A stretch of 64,000 nucleotides of DNA. Source: Diaporthe sp. PMI_573. Its lineage: Eukaryota > Ascomycota > Sordariomycetes > Diaporthales > Diaporthaceae. A program made the position numbers and the translations under genes. Shown here in pieces: positions 1 to 10,495 of this stretch; positions within the stretch are counted from its first letter, which is position 1; each line of letters opens with the position of its first letter. The notes under the pieces were generated by a model. That model ran no database searches, was not told the DNA's origin, and saw only the letters and a program-made list of their open reading frames with translations. Where the stretch lies: the NCBI GenBank assembly GCA_021399435.1, contig JAJTUP010000042.1, forward strand, positions 62,001-126,000, given 5' to 3'.

Positions 1-912
1 ATACTGGCAACAGGGCTGACGGTAGTGAGGTAGATTGGTCCAGGTAGCAATTGGTGTGCCATCGGTAGCCATTGCAGAGGGTACTTAGGTAGGATGCGAA
101 CTGCTCGTGCATGGCGCAACGGCACCTAGGTGGCGCGGTGTGGATGTCTCGGGCTCGCGACGGGCCGCTCAGGGGTTGAACTCTAGGAGGGTGGGAACAA
201 GGGGGTCGCGTCTGTAGGCTGCACGTAATAGGCAAGCGGTAATAGTGTGACTCAGGAGCCACAGCGATCCCGTCTAGTGTATTCTGAACATTTGGGAAGA
301 CGCACGAGCTTACACTACAGTTTCCATCCGATGCCCCACCACCTCCGAAACAAGCCTTTTGGTCTTCAGCTGAAGAACAACAGGCAGACATAGCATCGCC
401 AATGGAGCAAGACATGCAACACCTCAGTTACAGCCCCGCCTTCGAGAACGCTATAAAGCTGGTCACGTTCTGGTCGATGAGGAGCCCGAGGCAGGCTTGA
501 AGGGCGTCAGGGATCGCTGCCGCTTTTTGGCAGGCCCCTGTTGCTGTACTTATTGCCTCATCTGATGGCCGGGATGTAATAACCATGCGGACCTTCCTGA
601 ACATGGCCATTTCAAACGACAAACGTTCATCTTCCCAGAGACATATCACCATGGAACTACAAGTTCCACCGAGGACGAGAAGACAGACAGTAGTGGCTCT
701 TGTTAAAGGATGAGAGGCAGTAATTCCGGTAGAGGCCTGTCGCTTGGTCGGGGAAATTCCTCACACTCGATGCGTACATGGGGGCGCGAGTGTGGAAAAT
801 TGTGCTGGCCGGCAAATGCGGCTATCAGCGGCAATTGCCTGCGGCAGGTCTTTCTGCCCAGATCGCTTCACCGGTCTCTCACAGCGGGAGGTACCCGGAG
901 TCAGGCAGCGTG
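1..912. other. no supported gene
   Basis: I see no convincing coding sequence here. A 74-codon minus-strand frame at 428-652 contains an ITSRP-like string but nothing else recognisable. The stretch just before 913 could hold the promoter of the next gene. Confidence 0.5.
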
Positions 913-1587
913 ATGTCTACAGCAGAAGAAGGCTTTGGGCTGTGGGAGCAGCCACGGACAGGCTCGCAGGGCAACCCGGAGGATCTGGAGGTATACGGGC
1001 AACCCGAGGAAACAGAATGGGACAACATGAGATCGCCCCTCCCGCCCTGCGGAATGGATGGGGCCGATGATGCCGGGCGCGGTCCCGCGCCGGTAGCGCA
1101 AGCCCCCCATCTCCAAGCTGTGTGGACATTTATGGAATCGCACGCAGAAATCCACCATGCAGGCCTTCTTGATCCCACCCTACGAGAATATGACGCATCA
1201 AGGAGCGCCCCTCCTGAATCCCAAGATATGGAGATCGACGACAACACTAGTATTCCCGACGATGTGGACTACCCTTTTGATTATGTACTCGAGAAACGGC
1301 GCAATATGTTCTATCTCCAGTGGAAAGATGGTACTCGCTCGTGGCAGCATCGACACCAGGTGTCCGACGACCTTATCAAGCCATTTGAGGCCAGCTGGAA
1401 AGGGTACCGTTTGGGTGTCGACGTGTTGTACAAGAAGCCGGCAGGTCGGGCGCCGTTCCGCCTCCGATTCAAAGACTGGCCGTGGGAGAACGCAACCATC
1501 TGGGCTACCTACGGGGAGCTGAGCCCAGAGCTCGGGGTACAGTGGCCGAGCAAACCAAGGCGGCGAGGCCGCAGATGCCTTCATTAA
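913..1587 (+). CDS. chromodomain-like protein
   Basis: The frame is open upstream to 778, but I chose the ATG at 913 because the earlier part is not protein-like; this gives 224 residues. The N-terminal half is acidic and low in complexity. Around residues 120-170 the segment PFDYVLEKRR..FYLQWKDG..SW..RHQV followed by LIKPFEASW has the layout of a chromodomain: an opening beta strand, a YLxWKxG strand, a Trp, then a C-terminal helix. Two of the usual cage aromatics look replaced. Chromodomains bind methylated histone tails, and fungal copies also occur at retrotransposon polyprotein ends. No integrase lies next to it here, so a stand-alone gene or a domesticated or decayed fragment are both possible. 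The C-terminus is Arg-rich. It is followed 134 bp later by a MADS-like gene on the same strand. Confidence 0.5.
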   Translation: MSTAEEGFGLWEQPRTGSQGNPEDLEVYGQPEETEWDNMRSPLPPCGMDGADDAGRGPAPVAQAPHLQAVWTFMESHAEIHHAGLLDPTLREYDASRSAPPESQDMEIDDNTSIPDDVDYPFDYVLEKRRNMFYLQWKDGTRSWQHRHQVSDDLIKPFEASWKGYRLGVDVLYKKPAGRAPFRLRFKDWPWENATIWATYGELSPELGVQWPSKPRRRGRRCLH

Positions 1588-1721
1588 ACGCGTATGCCAC
1601 ATTGCAATGCATCCCGGCTTCGGGATGTGCCGCAAGCCGGGAGAGCGGCCGACGCGGCGAACGTGGTATAAGGTAGGCCCAGGCAACGCAAGCTTGCATC
1701 AATCCTTGAGCAACATCCATC

Positions 1722-2080
1722 ATGTCGCCAAAAACCCCAACCGCCGCTGAAGCCCGTCTGGAAGCCAGAAAGAAGGCGAAGCGGCTGGCACTCAAGATAT
1801 TGCGCCGGCGACGGACGATCCTCAACAGCATTCACAGGTTCTCCGAGGAATTTGGACTGCGTGCTTACGTGCACCTGGAGAAGAAGAGCAGACATGGGAG
1901 CTACGACGTCTACTCCTCACACGACCCGATGCACTCGGCGATCGTGAGTCGCGCGTTCCCGCATCCGTGGGTACTGCTAACACCGCCTAGGCCAAATGTT
2001 ACCCCTTGCCCAACGTGTATACGCCGGCCAATGTTGCTACGCTGTGGAAGAGAAACGCAGAGACAGGGAGATCCATGTAA
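1722..2080 (+). CDS. short MADS-box-like protein, two exons
   Basis: Exons 1722-1943 and 1991-2080 join in frame to give 103 residues. The 47-bp intron has GTGAGT, a GCTAAC branch site and CTAG. Without splicing the frame runs on into sequence that is not protein-like. The N-terminus is Lys/Arg-rich (residues 10-32). The block RRRTILNSIHRFSEEFGLRA followed by YVHLEKKSR..YDVYSSHD resembles the second half of an SRF/MADS DNA-binding and dimerisation domain: a basic helix, the ILxxxHxxxELG segment, and a strand pair ending in YxSxD. The end, YPLPNVYTPANVATLW, resembles tails of small fungal MADS-like proteins. Family membership is my recognition from motif shape; DNA binding is inferred. It lacks the long K or Q tails of MEF2/SRF regulators. 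Confidence 0.6.
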
Positions 2081-2631
2081 AATTTCCATCAGTGAACTAT
2101 GTAGCCAAACGAGAGATTGGTTTCGTATGAAGACAAGTCATGTACGGGAACAGCATCTGAGATGGGTTTCCTTGCCAATGATCACACGCACGTCAACATC
2201 GCAATCGACCTCGAGCTCGTAGGCTTTCTTCAACCCTGGCCGAATGGCGGTGTTGCCGTGTTCCGCTCCGAATGGCGCTGCACAAGGCGGCATGTGGTTA
2301 ATGAGGCGTTAAGCCGAGCACGATTGCACGCCGTAAGCCGGGCTTCTGGAAATTGAGGCTATTCACACGGGGAACGAATGGTAGATGATGACGCCGGGCC
2401 GCCGGCCGGCCGAAGTTTGCAAACAGTTACCAAAGAAACCGCATACCCCTGCGAGCGGTTACCAGATTCATCGCAGACCCTGGCCAGAGTTTACCAGATT
2501 CATCGCAGACCCCCGCCAGAGTTTACCAGACGAATCGCGGACCCCTGCTAGAGTTTACTACATTCAACAGCTAGGCGCTTACTGACTATGATTGCACGCC
2601 CTAAGCCGGGCTCCTGGACGGACTGAGGCGC
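2081..2631. other. decayed repeat-rich intergenic DNA
   Basis: There is no gene. A motif near 2320-2350 (GATTGCACGCC.TAAGCCGGGC) recurs near 2588-2615, so it flanks the 32-bp tandem array annotated inside this stretch. Confidence 0.5.
2427..2554. repeat. 32-bp minisatellite, 4 copies
   Basis: Four exact-length 32-bp units start at 2427, 2459, 2491 and 2523. Each begins TTACCAgA. Units 2-4 are close to each other and unit 1 is diverged. A period of 32 does not preserve reading frame, so this is non-coding. Confidence 0.9.
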
Positions 2632-3032
2632 TTAGGCTCTGACCATGATTGGACGTCTGCGACATTTTGAAGCTCCTACAGAGGGTAGTCTACGCACGTC
2701 CGGGATATAGACGTCTGAAAGAGCCCTCTGAGGATCAGCAGCGACCTGATGGCTTTGCGCGCCAGCAAGGCGGTCCCGAAGTGTAGTCCGGGGGATATGC
2801 CAGGTCTTGCAAGCCTGCCTGACCGGCATCCCATCCCTGACCGCCACGATGGCGTCATGCACCTCAACTTCGGTATAGGGCTTCATGATGGGTAGGTCGA
2901 TGTCTGGGAGAAGTTTGGTGATCAGAAAAAAAATCCCTCGTCGAGGAATTGTTGATTTTATATATGGGGTGGGGGCAGACGCGCACACGCGTGAACGCGA
3001 ATTGGGGTGGGCGGAATCTGGGGCGGGTACGT
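2632..3032 (-). mobile_element. 5' end of a pogo/Fot-type transposon, truncated
   Basis: On the minus strand the element begins at 3032 with a terminus ACGTACCCGCCCC flanked by TA (3033-3034), the target pogo elements use. A TATATAAAAT box lies near 2955. The transposase starts at the ATG at 2886. The first 50 residues form a Psq-type helix-turn-helix: YTEVEVHDAIVAVRDGMPVR, then WHIPRTTLRDRL. Decay follows and the frame ends at 2632. The DDE catalytic domain is absent, so it cannot transpose itself. Upstream frame in the same phase is element leader, not protein. Confidence 0.75.
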
Positions 3033-3312
3033 TAGTTCGTTGATGACGTAGTGAAGAAAGATTTTGTTGAGCTTTTCCACGACATTTTTGTGTGTGAAAT
3101 CCGCACCATGGACCACCTCGTAGCCCGAATAGACGAACTTCGGCGGATACTCGCTCTTCGGGCCCTTCCTGTCTTTCTCGCCCAGCTGGCAGGCGCGATG
3201 AATTCGAATCTCCATTGTCCCGGCTACAGCAACAACGGAAAAGAAGCGAACTCTGTCGAAAAACTAATCGAGGCTGCGGCATCATTTTTCTTCAGTCCAT
3301 CCCACCTCGTGC

Positions 3313-3918
3313 CTACACCAACTTCCCAGGTCCTTGCCCCTGTTTTGTCCTCAAGGTCTCATACTGAATGCCCCCTTCCTCATCACTGCCAGTTAGCATC
3401 CCTTCACTGCTAGCATCACCATCACTAGCCCTCCACATAGTCATATGTGTGCTCTTTGTGACCAAGATCCCGCCTTTCTGAACCGGAAGATCATCCGGTG
3501 TCTTTAGAGTGACAATGCGAGACGTAACAGTAGTCGACCACCCGTCCGCCTCCCCAAAATTACACGCCTCCTTGTCCCTCCCAAAGCTATGCAGCTGATA
3601 ATTGCCCGCGCCGGCAGCACCACCCCCGGCAGCACCACTGCCGCCGCTCTTCCTGCCGCTCCTCACAAACCTGCCGAACCGGGCTGTACTGTCCTTCGCT
3701 TTTCCCTCCTCGGAGGACGAAGACTCGTCGGAGCCTACGAGGCTGACCAGCCAGGGCAGATGGCGCCGCACAAAGGGCTTCAGAGTCGCGAGACAGTTGC
3801 ACAGGATACCGATATTAACCTCCACCGCGGACCAGACCGCGGCCAAGCCCTGCGTGTAGAGCACGTCTCGGTTTTTGATCATGGCGCGAATGTAGGCAAT
3901 GCGGACGCAGGAGGCTAT
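3313..3918 (-). pseudogene. C-terminal fragment of a fungal rhodopsin-domain (SAT4/Pth11-like) membrane protein
   Basis: The minus frame from about 3918 to 3313 carries the last transmembrane segment and cytoplasmic tail typical of fungal seven-helix rhodopsin-domain proteins. The landmark is WSAVEVNIGILCNCLATLKP, preceded by AVIASCVRIAYIR. After this come a Ser/Gly-rich linker and a hydrophilic tail of about 130 residues. An in-frame TAA lies just upstream, and AAATAG there could be an old 3' splice site, but no earlier helices are found beyond it. The remainder of the gene is therefore missing. Proteins of this family are plasma-membrane receptors or sensors. This piece has no start and should be inactive. 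Confidence 0.75.
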
Positions 3919-4063
3919 AACCGCCCTATTTGAGGGTTATTCTTGTCAGCAAGTGTCACTTCCCCTTGATAGAACAACAGTACATAAAGAACACCCCAGT
4001 GGCCTTTGCTCATATAAAATTGAGCGCGTTCCAGAGCTTTGGCTGTAATTAAGTGTAAACAGA
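3919..4063. other. junction sequence
   Basis: Short AT-richer stretch between two gene fragments. No receptor exons continue into it. Confidence 0.4.
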
Positions 4064-4381
4064 TCAGGACGGGTACTTATGTTTTGACAAACCAGCTCTC
4101 TCACCCTCGTAATTGGAAACAGAAATGAAGGGGCTGTATTCTGTCGACCTGTTCCACCAGTCGAGATGTTGGTGGAATTCCTTCGCATTGACCCAGTGGC
4201 AATAATCCATGCAATAGTGCCCCCTAGACTCGAATCCGCCATCGTGATAACTAGCATGTGAAGGACCCTCGGTGCTGAACTCGATAAAACTTCGGCGGAA
4301 GGTAGGATGCCATCTCCTTTGTAATGGCAGACTCGACGATGGATGAGTAAGGTGCTTGTACAGCCACAGGTCCCGCTGCAA
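4064..4381 (-). pseudogene. DUF7587-like fragment
   Basis: A 105-residue minus-strand frame contains HYCMDYCHWVNAKEFHQHLD followed by NRSTEYSPFISVSN.. EGE. That order (a run before a HLDWxN motif, then SPFISVxxxxxxA) resembles the fungal domain of unknown function listed as DUF7587, found in short uncharacterised ascomycete proteins. There are no catalytic motifs and the usual longer C-terminal part is missing. The context is fragmentary, so I treat it as a relic, though a short expressed exon cannot be excluded. Confidence 0.4.
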
Positions 4382-4971
4382 TGTCGCGATGAGAGGGCAC
4401 GTGCAGTTACCGGATTTGGTGCGGATATGATGCCCATGACCTGTAGCTTAGGCTGGCGAGAGTGGAAGATAGGGAAGGAGGATAACTTTATTGAGCCAAC
4501 GGCCAGTCTTCTTACCTAACACCTCGCCTGACGTGGCCAGTGCGGGGAAGTGTGGGGGAATTTAGCAGCTCCCGCTCCGTCGCAGCGCTCGCATTGTCGT
4601 CACGAGGAGATTTGAGAGCGCTGTTCCCCAGGATGTGCCGAGACTGGTTCAATCTGAATCTGTCTAAGCTCTTTCTATAATTGGTGGGCAGCCTTCGAGC
4701 CGGAATTCAGATGGAATGGCCACTTGGGAACGCGGCCCTCAAGCGCGTGACAGTGGACGGTTCGCTACTTTTGTGGTGCAGTTCACCTGGGACCCATGTG
4801 TGAATTATGGAAGAGGGTACGAGATTGAGGAGAATCGAAGCCCGGTTCCCTCCGCCCAGAAGTACCGCCCGGCGAGACAGAAGAGCACATTGTCAATCTT
4901 CTGGGTCGTCTGCTCAGGTGGTTACTGAGCACACCCACTGCTCTCCGGGTCAACCAGAAACCCTGCTCCCT
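4382..4971. other. no supported gene
   Basis: Unique-looking sequence without recognisable coding content. A 70-codon plus frame at 4716-4928 has no protein-like features. Confidence 0.4.
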
Positions 4972-5270
4972 AGTTTCTGGTAACGCGATTCCTGGCTTCC
5001 ACTGTGTCTGGTATCGCGGCCCCCAGCTCCCATCTGTGTCTGGTAACGTGGACCCCAGCTCCTGGCTGTAACTGGTAACGTAGCCCCCAGCTCCCGCTTG
5101 TGTCTGGTAACATGGTCCCCAGTTCCTGCCTGTGTCTGGTAACGTGATCCGCAGCTGCTGCCTGTGTCTGGTAGCACCTTCCCGGCTCCCACCGTGTCCC
5201 AGCTCCCACCTGTGTCTGGTAACGTGGGCCCTAACTCACCTGTGTTCGGTATACGGCTCCAGGCTCCCAG
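4972..5270. repeat. 32-bp minisatellite, about 9 degenerate copies
   Basis: The units are about 32 bp of the form TGTGTCTGGTAACGTGG followed by a CCCAGCTCC-type half. The array decays toward both ends. The reverse complement of each unit starts TTACCAGA, the same first eight bases and the same period as the 2427-2554 array. Confidence 0.9.
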
Positions 5271-6342
5271 CGGCAAGTATGAGTGGTTTCTCTGGCTCTC
5301 GTGGTTTACTCTACCCCCTTCACATTGGCCATTAACACCAATTTACATTCTTCGCGTGGGAGGCAAGAGGAGCGTAAGGCATAAAGGACTCTGATATCAT
5401 CGGAAATCTAGCGAAGAGTTAGCGTTACCCTGTGGTAGTTGTGTTTAGCGTGGGCAGAGTCTCAAAGGGCGGTCAGAAGTAGGATTGACCACGGCCAGAA
5501 TTGGGCCATTCTCGAGCGTTTCTACGAAGTGACAACTTCGACATCCTCAATTCTACGGAAGTAGGTGTCCCATCATTTGCGAATTGTGATGCCTACATTC
5601 CTAGAGATCCCGGATTACTAAATAGAAGAAAGTTTTTAAAAGTTTAAATAATTTACTATATCTAGAAGACCTATTAGCTTAGAGCTTAAAGGTTTCTTTA
5701 AAAACAGTATACTTTTTTTCTTTCTTTTTTTCACCTATAATTAGTCTGTTGTCTTTTGTTAAACAGTGTCCTGAAAATATAAGTTGTTCTTACTAGCTTG
5801 TAAGTGCAGCGCGTTGCTTTTGCACTAGTATAGCGGCTATTTTCTCAATACCTTTAATTAAAATAAAACCTTTAGTGATTATTAAATATTTATCTTATTT
5901 ATATTAGTTAATGTTAAACGGAAACGCTCGATTTCGGCTATGTGCCTACGTGGCGTGCACGCCGGGAGATGAGTTTGGTGGCCGTGAGTCGATTTTTTGG
6001 GTTATTTTAAGACCCTAACTTCGTACCTCTGCATTCCCCTTATTTCTTACCCAAAAAGTATGTAACTTAGTTCATTAGATAGCCTGATTTCTGAAGTTTA
6101 TCTGTATTTAGTTTAGTTACTGTCAGGGTTAGGGTTGGCTGGCTATTTAAAGCCAAAGATAGTGGGTCTGAAGGGCGAATTTTCCGGCCTCTCTATTCTT
6201 GCACCAGAGCCAACCCACGCGTGTCCGCGGGTGAGACGATGTCGGAGGGACTATGAGGAGGGCTGACAGAAGCCCACTCAAATTCAATACAAAGTTGTCC
6301 AGACCACTCACACACCGTCCCAATTCGCCTCAAGGCACGTTG
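5271..6342. other. gene-free stretch with an AT-rich core
   Basis: 5600-5930 is strongly AT-rich with no open frames, typical of old RIP-affected repeats in ascomycetes (inference). The stretch 6128-6137 contains a short TTAGGGTT-like string. I see no genes. Confidence 0.6.
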
Positions 6343-6543
6343 TGTCACGGCCAGCACGAGATGCAGCATGGGAGCTGGGTCTATTGGCGCTATCAACGAA
6401 TATTCTAAGCTGAGGAGAGGAAAAGAAAGGGGAGAACGAAGCTCTGGCGGTCCCTGGCTCGCGAAGTCTTGACGCGACTGTGGGGCTAAGGGTTAGGGTC
6501 CTTGTGACGGCCAGGTGGCTTGCCTACCTTGGCTGCCGTCACA
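6343..6543 (-). mobile_element. 201-bp terminal-repeat element, copy A
   Basis: It starts TGTCACGGCCAGCACGAG and ends GGCTGCCGTCACA. The first and last bases form an imperfect inverted repeat (TGTSACGGC) in a TG..CA frame. Near-identical 201-bp copies lie at 11600-11800 and 31403-31603 in the opposite orientation, and a diverged 213-bp relative lies at 51311-51523. There is no coding capacity. The end is followed by a duplicate of its last 13 bases (to 6563). It could be a MITE or a very short solo LTR. Confidence 0.85.
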
Positions 6544-6564
6544 CCTACCGTGGCTGCCGTCACA

Positions 6565-6720
6565 CTAAAGTGATATATATCACCGTGAATATATATCACA
6601 CTTTTTTTCAGCTAAATGTGATATCACGATAGCTAAAATGCTATCGGCCGTGTAGTATGCTTATCAGATAAGATTAGATAACCTTATCTACTTTTGTTGG
6701 ACCTAGCTTTTGCAACACCC
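6565..6720. repeat. hAT-like terminal sequence with TGATATATATCAC palindromes
   Basis: CTAAAGTGATA at 6565-6575 is the reverse complement of TATCACTTTAG at 10124-10134. This makes it a candidate left end of the hAT element to its right, but the left boundary is uncertain. Confidence 0.4.
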
Positions 6721-7089
6721 CTATTGGCTTGTGTCATCGTGCACAGACCATCGAGGCGCACAACGCGACATTTCCAGGTTGAGGACACACGAGACATGTG
6801 AGACTCCAAGGTCGAAATGGTCTTCTGACCGTGAGAACATTGGCACCGATAGAAAGCTCCTGACGGGAGATATCTAAACGGGCCAGTTTTGTTTGCATTA
6901 CTTCCAATCTACGGAAAATCAGCATGTGTCGAAGTTCATCGTGGAAGTTTTTACAAGACGGGCCTACCCTATGTCTCAGTGCTAGAAAGATACCAGGGTG
7001 CTCACGTATTCCCCCACACCAAATCAAGCTCGATCGCGTCAGGTAGCGTCAGGGGTCGGTTGACGCTTTCAAGAAATGAGAGTTTCAGC
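6721..7089. other. no supported gene
   Basis: A 97-codon minus frame at 6734-7027 resembles no family I know. No other signal seen. Confidence 0.35.
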
Positions 7090-7239
7090 GAACCGCGCCA
7101 CTCGTTCGACCGAATCGATCGATTTCGATCGAACGTTTGGGCCCGTTCGATTCGATAGCGAATAAAATTCGATTCGATAGAGACTTGGCATCGAATTAGT
7201 CTATCAATTCGATTCCCGTTCGTAAGATGTCCATCCCTG
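7090..7239. repeat. end of an Ac-like hAT element (TIR ending CCATCCCTG)
   Basis: The stretch is dense in TTCGAT/ATCGAA palindromes and ends GATGTCCATCCCTG. Read inward this is CAGGGATGGACATC, similar to the CAGGGATGAAA ends of Ac-type hAT elements. No matching partner end was found nearby. Confidence 0.45.
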
Positions 7240-7523
7240 GTGTTGGAGAAGTAGCATGGATGATAAGTGTTGCGTAGCCACAGGAAACGGTGTCACACGA
7301 TTACGCGTGAATCGTCAGAACAGTGTTACAGGTCTGTTGCAGGGTCAGCAGGTCTAGTATCATACCTCGCCTCTTTACCTATAAGAAGGAGGAGAGCAAG
7401 AACAACCATGATGAGAAAGAGACAGGAGACAATCATTCCGATCATCATTAGATTATGAGTTACCGGTACCTAGTGAGAGCGCGCTGTCCGGCAGTCTGCT
7501 GCCTCGACTTTCAATATTGAATC

Positions 7524-9925
7524 ATGAGTTCATCTTCAAAAGTTATCACTGATACCCTTACTCGATCACAGACTAGAGCATCACCCGATGATCTGCCCTT
7601 CGAATCATCTAGCTTCGACGTCATTTTCCGCACCACTCATCCAGAGAAGGCCAAACTAGGGCCATCTGGCAAACGAAAGACGTCTGGTCGTGTTATATAT
7701 AAATGCCTTTATTGTCTCCCAGATAGTCCATGGTCAAATAGAAAGCGTGACAATGCTATATATTATGCAAAAAGAAATCATGCCTCTATTCTTCAGACAG
7801 AGGCCAGTACCGTAGACGAGCATGACTCAGATATTATTACCCGGCCGTCAAGCAGCCTTGGATGGACAATTTTTTTCAGAGTCGGCTATCAGATGCCACT
7901 TTACGCCGCGTCTTTAACTGACAGCAATATATAGAATCAATTGTCGGTCTTCTCACACGCCGTCGTTTACCATTCTCTGCGGTGAAATAGAATGAGATGC
8001 AGGATATTATATTGGCATGCAATCCGGCTATTAAGGATCTTCTCCTCATGTCCCGCGATGCGGTAATGTGTTATATTATCACTACTTTCGACTTATACCG
8101 ATCCCAACTAAGAGCAAAGCTTCAGGCGTCTGTATTAAAGATCCATCTCTCGATCAATCTCTAGACATTACCTCATCGGCATAGCATTCTAGCAGTATGC
8201 GCTAGATGGGTTAATAATGGCTATCGACTTTAAAAGGCCCTGCTAGCTATACCTGAATGTCGATACAGCCATAGTAGCGAGCGCCAAGCAACTCTAATGG
8301 CGGAAGCAATCAAAGAATACAGCATTACGAAGCAAGTCGGCTATTATACCGGCGATAATGCTACTTTAAACAATACCTGTTTAAAGCATCTCTCACAAAT
8401 GCTACAGGATAAATACAGTGTATGCTATTTAGAACGCTAATTAATAGATAGTTGGTTAACTAAGTCTAGGTATCTTTCCATTCCAGCTAGCGTCGAATCT
8501 AATGCATCGCTTATATTATAAATCTCTCCCTTCAAGCCTTTCTCCTTGCGTCCTCGAAAGAAGCTTTACGCGCAGCACTTGCCGCTGCTAGCGACGTGGC
8601 CGGCGCCGAGATGTACGAACAATTCTACTTCACACTATATGATATATCCGCCAACGAGCCAGCATCGCGGTCTGAAGGTTCGGGACAGCAAGAACAGTCT
8701 TTCAGTAAGATATGGAAGGGAAAGGCTAAAAGGGCCGCTCGGAAGGCCCCCGATTTCAAGGATGACAACTTCAGAGGCTGGCAAACCATCCTGGCGATGC
8801 GTAAACTACATAACATTGCGGTCTGGCTTCGAAATTCATCTATCCACAGTGATCTATGGGAGGATCGAGTAGGCTTGCGGCTTGGGGTCGATAACGACAC
8901 CCGATGGAACTCTTGGTATAAGCTGATCGATAATCTTATCAGAAGGCAATCACAGATCAAGCAATTCTTGCTTGATTACGATAAGGAGATCAACGATAAT
9001 ATCCTCAACTCATCAGATTGGGATTACCTTGAAAAAACACATAGATTTCTCCACCCGTTCGCGTCAGCAACTTTATGGGCTGAGGGTAAGAATTCTACAT
9101 TGTCGCAAATATTGACAATTATGGATGGTTTATTACGCCACTATGAAAAGAACAAGGTTTGCTGTCTCTTGATAGACTCTAAACCCTAACTTGGCTAATT
9201 ATCCAATCTAGGAACATTACTCGAAGCCAGAGACGCTTGATCGCCGTATCCTTCATTCAATTGAGATGGGCTGGTTCATTCTCGACAAGTATTATACGAT
9301 GACCGAAGATGCGCCTGTTTACGCTGCCGCCCTCCTTCTTGATCCTTCAAAGCGAATCAGGTACATTGAGCGCCACTGGCCAGAGTCATGGCACGAGAAC
9401 GCCATTGCTGGTGTCCGTACAATTTGGGAAGAAGAGTACAAAACTCAGCCTGAGACTGGACCTGCAGAGTCGGTTGATGAGGTATGTGCTTCGCAAAAGC
9501 GGCAGCCGAACGAGTGGGACGCTTTACTTGAAGAGTTGGAAGTCACCGAGGATCTGGGCGATTGTATGGACGATCTTGAAGACTTTATCAAGGCAACACC
9601 CATCAAAATAAGTGGATCACCACTTCAATGGTGGTGTCATAAGGACCAGCGGAAGACTTATCCTCAGCTAAGTCGAATGGCTATTGATATCCTCTCAATC
9701 GCGCCTGAATCAGCTGATCCGGAATCTGCTTTCTCTGGTGGTCGACGAACTCTCTCCTGGGATAGAGAACGAATGACTTGCGAGAATCTTGAGAAGGTTG
9801 AATGTATAGGTAACTGGCTGCGTGAAGGCCATATCCAGAAGACTGTTCATGGTGGTATGGGTGTAATTACTGATACGGGTTTTGATAGTGGCGGCGATGA
9901 AGACTCCGATGTTAATTTTGATTGA
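7524..9925 (+). pseudogene. hAT transposase, decayed (hAT-1)
   Basis: The start (ATG 7524) is followed by a BED-like zinc-finger region (CLYC..H..H, residues 62-92). From 7935 to about 8520 the frame is broken by stops and shifts, though DNATLNNT and an IINLSLQAFLLA-like block can be read. From about 8503 the frame is clean: GVDNDTRWNSWYKLIDN, then a 55-bp intron (9157-9211, GTTTGC..TCTAG), then YYTMTEDAPVYAAALLLDPS. The C-terminal dimerisation domain follows: PLQWWCHKDQRKTYPQLSRM, ILSIAPESADPESAF. The Glu of the usual SAExERxFS motif is changed to Asp (ADPESAFS). The protein would cut and paste its own element, but the broken middle rules that out. Confidence 0.85.
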
Positions 9926-9951
9926 TTTGCGGATGTCTGACAGCATAGGTG

Positions 9952-10088
9952 GTAAAGTACTATAGTGATACCAATTGTTCTAAAGTGCTATAGTGATATC
10001 AATCGTGCTAGAGTGCTATAGTGATATCAATCGTGCTAAAGTGCTATAGTGCTACCAATCGTGCTAAAGTGCTAGGGTGATATTCTAG
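9952..10088. repeat. 28-bp subterminal repeats of hAT-1, 5 copies
   Basis: Units start at 9952, 9980, 10008, 10036 and 10064 (CTAAAGTGCTATAGTGATAY then CAATCGTG). Arrays like this at hAT ends usually bind the transposase; that role is inferred here. Confidence 0.85.
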
Positions 10089-10161
10089 CACACTTTTTGC
10101 GAATATGTGAATATGAATATGAATATCACTTTAGCACTTTATATCACAATACGCAAGTCTG
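10089..10161. repeat. right terminus of hAT-1
   Basis: It ends ATATCACAATACGCAAGTCTG at 10161. The same 21 bases end a second fragment at 11856, which marks a transposon terminus. Read inward the terminus begins CAGACTTGCG. Confidence 0.65.
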
Positions 10162-10346
10162 CGGGAAGCCATGGGTGCGAATTGAATGGGCCGGCACGGT
10201 GGAGGAGCCGTTCTTGTAGGTCTGGCAAGAAGATTCCCTGCAGTGACCCCGACAGCCGATGGCGGGATTCGACACTCCCCTCGGCGCCACGATGTCTGTA
10301 GGCAGTGGCAGGCTCGCCAAACGGCCCAAGTCCAAAGAGTTGGACG

Positions 10347-10495
10347 CAGGGTGGTCATCAATTCAATCTGGGGCGTCGATTGAGTTGAAACAGGGGTGGC
10401 ACGGTCTGTTTTATGGCACGCGCACGCTCGCACGGTGCACATAGTGATCTTTTGTCCACCGGAGGGGCGATTGAGTTGAATTGATGACCACCCTG
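10347..10495. mobile_element. 149-bp MITE with 20-bp perfect inverted repeats
   Basis: CAGGGTGGTCATCAATTCAA at 10347 is mirrored by its exact reverse complement ending at 10495. A second inner repeat (GATTGAGTTGAA) sits near both ends. No coding capacity and no clear target duplication. Confidence 0.85.

Noticed and set aside
428..652. Possible NACHT fragment (ITSRP)
   Set aside because: Only five residues match; no Walker motif, unlike 54927-55072.
2887..3285. N-terminal extension of the pogo transposase frame
   Set aside because: It crosses the TATA box and the element terminus at 3032, so it is leader and flanking DNA.
3589..3933. Plus-strand ORFs over the receptor fragment
   Set aside because: Antisense to the rhodopsin-domain tail, whose motif is specific.
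2427..5270. CRISPR-like arrays
   Set aside because: The repeats are contiguous minisatellites without spacers and the genome is fungal.
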